This document shows positions 54,144-61,168 of a stretch of DNA of 64,000 nt, one piece after another; position 1 is the first letter of the stretch, and each line of letters starts with the position of its first letter. The notes below the pieces were generated by a model. The model was not told the DNA's origin. It made no database searches and was given only the letters and a program-made list of their open reading frames with translations. The DNA comes from Caenimonas sp. SL110 (GTDB lineage Bacteria > Pseudomonadota > Gammaproteobacteria > Burkholderiales > Burkholderiaceae_C). The DNA lies in contig NZ_JANU01000010.1 in the NCBI RefSeq assembly GCF_001044395.1, positions 1-64,000 of the forward strand, given 5' to 3'. A program made the position numbers and the translations under genes.

Positions 54144-55109
54144 GTGGGCCTGAGAACTCTCGCTGTAGCAGGCATCTGGTTGTGTTCGGCCGCATGCTTG
54201 CCAGCTCTCGCAGATTGCTGGCGACTGCCCAGTGGGTACCTGATGCGAACATCGGGGCCGTCATCGCTTCCCGTCAAGGGGGCCGTGAGAGTCTCATGCC
54301 CTGATCCATTGCCCGCGGAACCTTCAACAGTCCCGGGCAGCGGATCGCCTCCACCGGATACGCAAATTCAAAATCCGGTGACGGTCTGCGGCTCCGGCAG
54401 GTGGCAGCGCGGACTCGCCCAGATCTACGAAATGGGGCAGGCCATTTCGAACGGCGTCAGTTTTGAATCTGCCTGCCGGGCACATGACCAGTGCTATGGC
54501 ACTCGAAACAGTGGGCTCACCAGGGAGTACTGCGATGCCCAGTTCAAGTCCATTGCAACCGAGATCTGCAACGGCGCGTCGGTAAGCAGGGCTGCATGCA
54601 TCCACCAGCGCGACGCCTTCCATGCCTTGATCCGGCGGCTTGGCGAGCCGGCGTTCTGCGACGCTCGTGGCACATGCATGCAAGAACAGGACGCGACTCA
54701 TTCGAATGGCCGGCCCCGGCGTGCGATTGAGGCGCAGTCCCTCGTGTGCGATGTCTCGGCGCAGCCGAAGACACAAAGCGACTGGTTTTTCAATTCGTGC
54801 GTGGTGCCGGCTGGTTCAGCCGCGCAGGCGGGACACCAATGCTCGTGCATCAGCAAGACAACCAACAAGCTGTACGGCGGAATCACCAGATCCATCGGGA
54901 CTACGCCCCAAATACCAACCGGCGAAAAAAACCCGGCGCTTGAAAACAGGGCAACAAGAGCGAGCTGCGACGTGTCCGCCCAGCCAAAGCAGCAAGCCGA
55001 TTGGTCGCTGCAAAAGTGCGCAATTTCCGATGGCAACGCGGTGCCCGGGGTTCAATGTACTTGCCGCAGCCAATCGTCAGGCAGGGTGTATGGCGGGGTC
55101 GTGCGCTGA
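54144..55109 (+). CDS. Secreted phospholipase A2-like protein with C-terminal Cys repeats
   Basis: 321 residues. Signal peptide MGLRTLAVAGIWLCSAACLP ending ALADC. A PLA2-type active site is visible: SACRAHDQCYGT, with C111, catalytic-type H114-D115 and C117. Then come helices with further Cys (SREYC-like LTREYCDAQF, ICNGASVSRAACIHQ). The C-terminal ~120 residues contain two repeats of about 46 residues: CDVSAQPKTQSDWFFNSC and CDVSAQPKQQADWSLQKC. Each ends in a C-x-C pair and LYGGI or VYGGV. The start is GTG 54144. It may cleave phospholipids outside the cell, but no biochemical evidence exists here. Confidence 0.6.
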   Translation: MGLRTLAVAGIWLCSAACLPALADCWRLPSGYLMRTSGPSSLPVKGAVRVSCPDPLPAEPSTVPGSGSPPPDTQIQNPVTVCGSGRWQRGLAQIYEMGQAISNGVSFESACRAHDQCYGTRNSGLTREYCDAQFKSIATEICNGASVSRAACIHQRDAFHALIRRLGEPAFCDARGTCMQEQDATHSNGRPRRAIEAQSLVCDVSAQPKTQSDWFFNSCVVPAGSAAQAGHQCSCISKTTNKLYGGITRSIGTTPQIPTGEKNPALENRATRASCDVSAQPKQQADWSLQKCAISDGNAVPGVQCTCRSQSSGRVYGGVVR

Positions 55110-55206
55110 GTAACCCGGCATGGCCAGTGGCAGGTGACGCGCGGGCCAGAGATTGGACATCAAGGTTTCACGAACGACGGCCAAAGTCGTGGCCGGAGGT
55201 GAAACG

Positions 55207-55491
55207 ATGAATTTGATGATGCCCCGCCCGATGACCGCTGTGTTTTTTGCAGTAGTCGCCATTGGCGCGCAAGCGCAGCCCATACAGCAGGACAAGCGCG
55301 TGGCAGGCTGCGAAAAGGAAGTTCGGGACTACCTGAGCGCGATGCAGTTCATTCGGTCAACCGCTGGCACGAATGTGGGCGACCGGGTCGCTGCGGGTGT
55401 CGCGGGTGAGAACCAGGTGCAGGAGATCGTGAGGCAGCAAGGTGCTTGCGTGGCCGCGCAGCTCATACGCGAGCGGACGGCGAAACGGTAG
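55207..55491 (+). CDS. Small secreted protein
   Basis: 94 residues with signal peptide RPMTAVFFAVVAIGAQAQ and mature QPIQQDKRVAGCEKEVRDYL, ending in a cationic helix. GGAGG lies seven bases before ATG 55207. The two Cys could be disulfide-bonded. It follows the PLA2-like gene by 97 bases on the same strand, so it could be a partner or an inhibitor. Family unknown. Confidence 0.55.
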   Translation: MNLMMPRPMTAVFFAVVAIGAQAQPIQQDKRVAGCEKEVRDYLSAMQFIRSTAGTNVGDRVAAGVAGENQVQEIVRQQGACVAAQLIRERTAKR

Positions 55492-55555
55492 GGATTGAGA
55501 CAGAGGCGCCGTCACCGCTTGCCTGCGGGGTTGGTGGCTTGCAGGCGTTCACGCC

Positions 55556-56038
55556 CTAATCAACCCGCAGCACCTCAAACTGCTGCCGGTTTGGAGCGAC
55601 CTGTATCGACACCTCATCACCCTCGCATTTGCCCAGCATGGCCATGCCCAAAGGGGCTTCGCTGCTGATGACCTGAATGAGCTGGGTGCCGCTGACCAAC
55701 TTCATGCTGCCGCCATCCGGGCCGAGAAAAAGGTGTTGTTGCCTGTCGCCCGAATCGACCAGGCAGACCAGCGCGCCCAGCTGTATACCTTTGCTGGCGT
55801 CGTAGGGAAGCGGGCGAAACTGGCGCCAATGGGCCAGCGCCTGGCGGATGGCTTCGGCGCGCCGAACCAGGCCGGTGGCCAGGTAGGCCGCTTCGAGTCC
55901 CAGGGTGTCGTATTTGTTCTCGGCGATGTTTTCTTCGTGTGTCGCCGTTTCATGGGCCGCCCGCACGGCCTGTTCGGCTTGCAGCAGGTCTTCGGCGAGC
56001 CGTTTCAGCACCTGCTGCTGCAGCAACGATTTATCCAT
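55556..56038 (-). CDS. GreA/GreB-family transcription elongation factor
   Basis: 160 residues. An N-terminal helical hairpin (KRLAEDLLQAEQAVRAAHET, EENIAENKYDTLGLEAAYLA) ends with acidic residues that can enter the RNA polymerase channel. The C-terminal FKBP-like domain contains GTQLIQVISSEAPLGMAMLG and CEGDEVSIQV. These factors stimulate cleavage of back-tracked RNA or compete for the secondary channel. It is divergent from the main cellular greA/greB context, so it is probably an accessory paralogue. Start ATG 56038 (a TTG eight codons upstream is an alternative). Confidence 0.78.
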   Translation of the reverse strand: MDKSLLQQQVLKRLAEDLLQAEQAVRAAHETATHEENIAENKYDTLGLEAAYLATGLVRRAEAIRQALAHWRQFRPLPYDASKGIQLGALVCLVDSGDRQQHLFLGPDGGSMKLVSGTQLIQVISSEAPLGMAMLGKCEGDEVSIQVAPNRQQFEVLRVD

Positions 56039-56190
56039 GGCGAAAGGTGGTATCTCAGACAAGCGGGGGGCGGTCCTTGATTATGGAGGGCTCCACCAGC
56101 CGCCGACCCGATTGCACGTCGGTATAGGGAACGAAGGGCAGCCTGAAGTTACGAACTTGGACCGCAATTTTGCGGCTCAGGAGACACTAA

Positions 56191-57066
56191 ATGATCAGCC
56201 AGAGTTCGGACCATGCGCGTGCCCGCGCCTCAACCTCCGAGGTCAACCCTGCGGGCCAGCAGTACACCGAAGACGACTACAAGAACGGCAGGGTGCGCAG
56301 CGATGTCGACAGCTTGCATGCCTTGACGCTGCAACAGGACGAGCTCGCAGCGCCCGCCGTGCGCGTGCACTTTCACGACGTCCCCAACGATGCGCTGAGC
56401 CTCTTGCCGCCGATGTTGACGCACGGTGAGGCGCGGTCGCTGGCGCAGACGTCGACGCGGCTGTCGCTCGTGGTGAGTGGGAACCGCGCGTTTTCGCTAA
56501 CGAGGCAATCGCTCAATACAGGCCTGCTGGCAATGACGCGGTCGATGATGATGGCACTGCGCCGGCATGAGCAGGCGGCCGAGGCATCTACAGCACCCCA
56601 TCGCGATCAGTTATTTGTCCATGGCGACATCATCAAATTCTGGGCCGACATGGAGCAGGCACCGGATGCTCTCGACCGGGTGGGACACGACGCGGCCATG
56701 GGCCAACTCAAGACGGACCTGAAACCCTCCAATCACATGACACCAGCCCGGGAGGCGGAAGTTCGCGCCATTTTGAACATCGGCCCTGCGCACAAGAAGT
56801 GGCTCGAGCTCTTGAACGAATGCGAGGGCCTTCTGGTTCAGTTCGATGCGGGGCAATTCACACCAGATGCTCGACATGCAGCGTGCCAGATACACGCAAA
56901 GCTGGGATACGACTTGATGGATCGCGACTTTTTCAAGCTCCGCCTGGATCCCGCGAACGGGCTGGCGAGTAATGAGATTCGCCAGATGCTGATCGACCTG
57001 CGCCTGGACGTTCTGGACAAGGCTGCGAAAGCCATCATCGCCCTGGAAGCGGCAAGATCCACGTAA
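56191..57066 (+). CDS. F-box-like motif protein of unknown function
   Basis: 291 residues with no catalytic motif. Residues about 64-97 read VPNDALSLLPPMLTHGEARS then LAQTSTRLSLVV, matching the F-box spacing (LP-x-x-x-L, then L-x-x-x-E-x-x-x-L). F-box repeats in bacteria are mostly in effectors injected into hosts. The rest is helical (AREAEVRAILNIGPAHKKWL, DARHAACQIHAKLGYDLMDR). There is no signal peptide. CAGGAG lies seven bases before ATG 56191, and an inverted repeat CCGCAA/TTGCGG (56162-56175) lies just before it. The call is speculative. Confidence 0.5.
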   Translation: MISQSSDHARARASTSEVNPAGQQYTEDDYKNGRVRSDVDSLHALTLQQDELAAPAVRVHFHDVPNDALSLLPPMLTHGEARSLAQTSTRLSLVVSGNRAFSLTRQSLNTGLLAMTRSMMMALRRHEQAAEASTAPHRDQLFVHGDIIKFWADMEQAPDALDRVGHDAAMGQLKTDLKPSNHMTPAREAEVRAILNIGPAHKKWLELLNECEGLLVQFDAGQFTPDARHAACQIHAKLGYDLMDRDFFKLRLDPANGLASNEIRQMLIDLRLDVLDKAAKAIIALEAARST

Positions 57067-57108
57067 CCGACCCACTCGTGATGCGGCTTGGCCCGCATCC
57101 GTTGGCAC

Positions 57109-57855
57109 TCAGTCCGCGTACCCCGGCATCTCCCGATCCAGCACACGCATCATGGCGGCGAAGTAAAGGGCCTCACGCTCCGCCTGCGAATGGCTGTTGC
57201 GAGGGTTCGGCGCCTCCACCCGCTTGACCATCTCTTCATGAAGCAGCGCCAGGGGCCGGCCGGTGGACATGGCCAGGATCTGCGCGCGGCAGACCCGCTC
57301 CAGTTTGTAGAGGCGCCGATAGGCCTGCGCAACGTTGTCGCCCACTGCAATCACTCCGTGGTTCTTCATGAACATGATGTGCTTGTCGCCCAGCGCGCCA
57401 GCCAGCCGTTCACCTTCGCTCAGCGAGTCGGCCAGGCCCGTGTAGCCGTCGTCATAAGCAATGTTGCGCGTGAGGAATGCAGCCGTCTGGCTGCCCGGCA
57501 GCAGGCGGTTGTCCTCCAGCATGTTCAGCGCCAGCGCCCAGGTCTGGTGGGTGTGCAGGATCACGTTCGCGCCGCTGATCCGGTGCAGCGGCGCATGGAT
57601 GCTAAGGGCGCTCAGCTCCAGGCTGCCACTGCCTTGGAGCACCTGCCCCGCCTCGTTGAACACGATCAGGTCGCTGGCCCTCGCCTCGGACCAGTGCAGG
57701 CCGAACGGCAGGACCAGGTAGCGGTCGTCATGGCCGGGGACGCGCATGGTGAAGTGGTTGTCGATGCCCTCTTCGAGGTCGTCGTAGACCGCGAGGCGAT
57801 TGGCCGCTGCCAGATGGACCCGCGCGCGCCAGATTTCGTCGTTGGTGTTGCTCAT
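57109..57855 (-). CDS. Class II aldolase/adducin-family protein
   Basis: 248 residues. The zinc-binding motif is HTHQTW, with upstream RVPGHDDRYLVLPFGLHWSE and downstream KHIMFMKNHGVIAVG supplying the third histidine region. Family members cleave L-fuculose-1-phosphate, ribulose-5-phosphate or ketopentonates, and some are non-enzymatic adducin-like. No sugar genes are adjacent. The start is ATG 57855 with a weak ribosome site. A TTG 12 codons upstream is possible. Confidence 0.83.
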   Translation of the reverse strand: MSNTNDEIWRARVHLAAANRLAVYDDLEEGIDNHFTMRVPGHDDRYLVLPFGLHWSEARASDLIVFNEAGQVLQGSGSLELSALSIHAPLHRISGANVILHTHQTWALALNMLEDNRLLPGSQTAAFLTRNIAYDDGYTGLADSLSEGERLAGALGDKHIMFMKNHGVIAVGDNVAQAYRRLYKLERVCRAQILAMSTGRPLALLHEEMVKRVEAPNPRNSHSQAEREALYFAAMMRVLDREMPGYAD

Positions 57856-57917
57856 CGCGCAAGGGTACACGCCGACGGGCACTTGCGCCAATGGCTTGCC
57901 AATGACTACGGCGACAG

Positions 57918-60900
57918 CTAGAGGTCGATATCGGCGCCGGTCAGCGACACGACTCCCGCGAGCACGATCACCAGTTCGGCAGCGCCGTTAGCGTTCACGC
58001 TGCCTTCAAGCTGGTGAGTGGCGGGGTCGAATCGCAACAGGCCCGTGGCATCGGCAAAGTCGCTGAACGGCTGCGAGCCGATGAAGGTGAATTTCTGGTT
58101 GCCGATCAGCGCTTCGTTCGCGTCGACTTGCGTCAGGCGGATCTTGTCGCCTTCGGCTGCGTTGAAGTCGGCGATGGTGTCCAGGCTCATCGCGTTGCTG
58201 TCCGCCACGCTGGTGTAGATGAACCGATCGGCGCCGGCTGCGCCGGTGAGCGTGTCCGCGCCGCCCAGCCCGGTAAGCTTGTTGTCCGCACTGTTTCCCA
58301 GGATCTCGTTGTCGAGTTCGTTGCCCGTACCCTTGATGTCGCCCGTGCCTTGCAAGATCAGGTTCTCGACATTGGGCCCCAGGACGAAGGCCAGCGTTGA
58401 GATCACCGTGTCCTCGCCTTCGCCCTTCGCCTCGATCACCTGGCCTTTGCCTCCGGGCAGGTAAGTGTCGTCGCCATCGCCGCCCAGCATCTTGGTCCGG
58501 CCGCTGGCGATGAGAAGGTCGCTGCCGAATGAGCCAAACAGGAATTTCTCGTCGGGTTGTGCGGTCAGCACAGCCCCTGCTGCATTGCTCATGGTGACGG
58601 TGACAGCCTCGTGGGTATCACGCCCGTCGGTGTAGCTGGCCTCCACCGAAATCACCTTGCCGAACTCGGCTGAGGTGACCGTGAAGGTGTCACCGACGGC
58701 CCCGTCGATGTCCTCCCCATCGGCTTGCCACTGGTAGACGACCGGTGTGTCGATGCCTTCGGCATCGGCCAGCGTGTTCGTTGCCGTGAGCAGGTTGCCC
58801 ACCGTCGCGACTCCGGAGATGGTGACCTCGCCAGTGGGCAGGTCGTTGACCGGCGTGATGTTCACGGTGGTGCTGCCAGTGGCTGTGAGCGCTCCGCCGG
58901 TTCCCTGCGCGCTGATGTTGCCGTCGCTGAACGACCAGCCGATCTGCACGCTGGCTGATGGGTTGTCGGAGGCATTGGCGTAGCCGATGCTCGACAGGGC
59001 TTCGTTCACGCGGGCCTGGGTCGCGTTGCCGTTGAAGGTGATGGTGAGGGCGCCGCCTGTGTTGGTGACCGTGCCGATCGTCACGCCTGACAGTACGGCG
59101 TTGCCGACGTTGAACGATAGGTTGCCCAGGCCGGAGAAGACGTCTTCGGGCGACGTTCCGCTGCTGCGAGCCAGGGTGAAGGTTGCGCCGTCGTACGCAC
59201 CTGCCGTCCCGAGCTCGGCGTCGTAGATGGACACCGAAGGGTCCAGTGCGATCGCGGCAGCGTTCTCGGTGGTAGCGACGGTGCCGCCCAAGGTATTGGC
59301 GACGGTTCCGTTGAAGCTGGTGTCCAGCGTGCCGTCGGCATTCAGACGGAGCACGCCGAAGTCGGGCGCGCCGACGTTGTAGCTGTAGCCTGCAACCACG
59401 ATCTTGCCGTCGGGCTGCAGGGTCACGCTGGTGGCGGACTCAAAATTGCTCCCAAGCTGCACCAGGATTTTTCCCGTTCCGTTGAAGCTCGTGTCAAGCG
59501 TGCCATCGGCGTTCAGCCGGATCAGGCTGAAATCGTCACCGGAGTCGGCCCGGGCGCTGGACCCTGCGATCACGATCTTGCCGTCAGGCTGCAAGATCGC
59601 GCTGGTGCCCGTGTCAAAAGCGGTTCCGACCGGGATCATCGCTTTGCCAGTGCCGTTGAAGCTGGTGTCCAGTGTGCCGTCTGCATCAAAACGGATGACG
59701 CCGAAGTCGGACGAGAGACCGGTGTAGCTGGTGCCTGCGACGACGATCTTGCCGTCAGGCTGCACGATGATGCACTTGCCCGTGTCCCCTGAGCCTCCAA
59801 CCGGAACCAACGCCCGTCCCGTGCTGTTGAAGCTGGTGTCCAGCGAACCATCGGCGTTCAACCGGATCAAGCCAAACTGATTTGAACTATCGGAACCGGT
59901 GCCCGCAACGACGATCTTGCCGTCCGGTTGCATGGCAACGCCGCCGGCAAAGTCATAACCGGTTCCAACCGGCAGCTGCGCCTTTCCGGTTCCGTTGAAG
60001 CTGGTGTCCAGCGTGCCGTCGATGGTTAGGCGAACCACGCCAAAGTCGTAACCAGAACCATTGAAGCTGTTACCGGCGATCACGATCTTGCCGTCGGGCT
60101 GTACGGTGATGCTGTTTCCGAAGTCATAAGAGATGCCCACCGGCACCAGTGCCTTGCCCGTGCCGTTGAAGCTGGTGTCCAGCGTGCCGTTGGCATTCAG
60201 GCGGATCAGGCTGAAATCGAAATTCGTGCCATTGTCACTGCTCCCCGCGATCAGTATCTTTCCGTCTGTCTGCACGATAACGCTGGAGCCGGAATCATTT
60301 CCCCCGGCGAGCGGAATCAGCGCCTTGCCTGTGCCGTTGAAGCTGGTGTCCAGGGTGCCGTCAGCATTGAGACGGACAAGGCCGAAGTCGTCATTGATGC
60401 CGTTGTTGCTGTAGCCCGCGATGACGATCTTGCCGTCAGGCTGAACGGTGACGCTCTGGCCATAGTCGCTGGAAGGTCCCACAGCCACCAGTGCCTTGCC
60501 CGTCCCCGCGACTGGCGCAAAGGTAGGCGCATCGTTGACGGCAGTCACCGTCAGCCCCGCCGTATCGCTGTCACTGCTGAACGCGCTGTCAGCACCCGTT
60601 CCAGCAATCACGACATAGTCGCCCTGATTTCCGCTGGTCTGGTCCCACGCACGGAACGTGATCGCCTCAGCGAGGGTCCCGTTCAACTCACCAAACGGCA
60701 ACATGCGAACCAGGGCCGTGGGTGCGAGCAGCAGCGCCAGTTCGTTGGTCGAGCTGTTGATCAGGCTCGCATGAATGGTCAGCCAGTTCGCGCCCGCATC
60801 GTTGCTGAACTGCCAGGTGCCCATGCTGGTGTCCAGCGCGGTGATCGCGATGCCCAGTGGGTTGGTGTCGGCATCCGAACCACCCGCAAGCAGAGCGGAA

Positions 60901-60992
60901 ACCGTGGTCCATGCAAGCGATGCGGCGTTCTCGAAGGTGGTGGTCAGCACGGGGCTGAAAAGAGAATCGAGGGTCGGGGCGCTGTTCGGCAT
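57918..60992 (-). CDS. Type I-secreted delta-60-repeat and RTX protein
   Basis: 1024 residues. N-terminal ~150: WTTVSALLAGGSD and FSNDAGANWLTIHASL (a Calx/cadherin-like wall domain). Then seven tandem delta-60 repeats of about 53-55 residues: SVTVQPDGKIVIAG, DFGLVRLNADGTLDTSFNGT. An Ig-like region follows (TVTSAEFGKVISVEASYTDG). C-terminal ~220: RTX-type GGDGDDTYLPGG and LGGADTLTGAAGADRFIYTS, then IADFNAAEGDKIRL, the usual C-terminal segment of type I secretion substrates. No type I export genes are in the window. Likely an adhesin or outer-surface protein. Confidence 0.8.
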   Translation of the reverse strand: MPNSAPTLDSLFSPVLTTTFENAASLAWTTVSALLAGGSDADTNPLGIAITALDTSMGTWQFSNDAGANWLTIHASLINSSTNELALLLAPTALVRMLPFGELNGTLAEAITFRAWDQTSGNQGDYVVIAGTGADSAFSSDSDTAGLTVTAVNDAPTFAPVAGTGKALVAVGPSSDYGQSVTVQPDGKIVIAGYSNNGINDDFGLVRLNADGTLDTSFNGTGKALIPLAGGNDSGSSVIVQTDGKILIAGSSDNGTNFDFSLIRLNANGTLDTSFNGTGKALVPVGISYDFGNSITVQPDGKIVIAGNSFNGSGYDFGVVRLTIDGTLDTSFNGTGKAQLPVGTGYDFAGGVAMQPDGKIVVAGTGSDSSNQFGLIRLNADGSLDTSFNSTGRALVPVGGSGDTGKCIIVQPDGKIVVAGTSYTGLSSDFGVIRFDADGTLDTSFNGTGKAMIPVGTAFDTGTSAILQPDGKIVIAGSSARADSGDDFSLIRLNADGTLDTSFNGTGKILVQLGSNFESATSVTLQPDGKIVVAGYSYNVGAPDFGVLRLNADGTLDTSFNGTVANTLGGTVATTENAAAIALDPSVSIYDAELGTAGAYDGATFTLARSSGTSPEDVFSGLGNLSFNVGNAVLSGVTIGTVTNTGGALTITFNGNATQARVNEALSSIGYANASDNPSASVQIGWSFSDGNISAQGTGGALTATGSTTVNITPVNDLPTGEVTISGVATVGNLLTATNTLADAEGIDTPVVYQWQADGEDIDGAVGDTFTVTSAEFGKVISVEASYTDGRDTHEAVTVTMSNAAGAVLTAQPDEKFLFGSFGSDLLIASGRTKMLGGDGDDTYLPGGKGQVIEAKGEGEDTVISTLAFVLGPNVENLILQGTGDIKGTGNELDNEILGNSADNKLTGLGGADTLTGAAGADRFIYTSVADSNAMSLDTIADFNAAEGDKIRLTQVDANEALIGNQKFTFIGSQPFSDFADATGLLRFDPATHQLEGSVNANGAAELVIVLAGVVSLTGADIDL

Positions 60993-61168
60993 CTGTCAAC
61001 TTTCGGTCGGTTGAAACTGGCGCGCGAGGAGCACGCCACCCTGTCCTCGCGAGGTCTTGCGGGAACGAATTCCACGCTAAGGGTTTCCTTCCGTTTAGAC
61101 AGCGAGACGTTGGTCTCGGTCAGATGCGTTTAACGTTTTCCGCAAGAGCCCGACCCCGGGGCCCGAGG

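Noticed and set aside
56132..56155. TTCG-N16-TTCG (hrpII-box-like) on the minus strand near the F-box-like gene
   Set aside because: The spacing is exact, but it points away from the F-box gene and toward the GreA-like gene. About two such pairs are expected by chance in 64 kb on both strands.
59300..60530. Regular periodicity of about 160 bases resembling a repeat array
   Set aside because: The periodicity is explained by the delta-60 protein repeats in the reading frame. There are no identical direct repeats with unique spacers, so it is not a CRISPR array.
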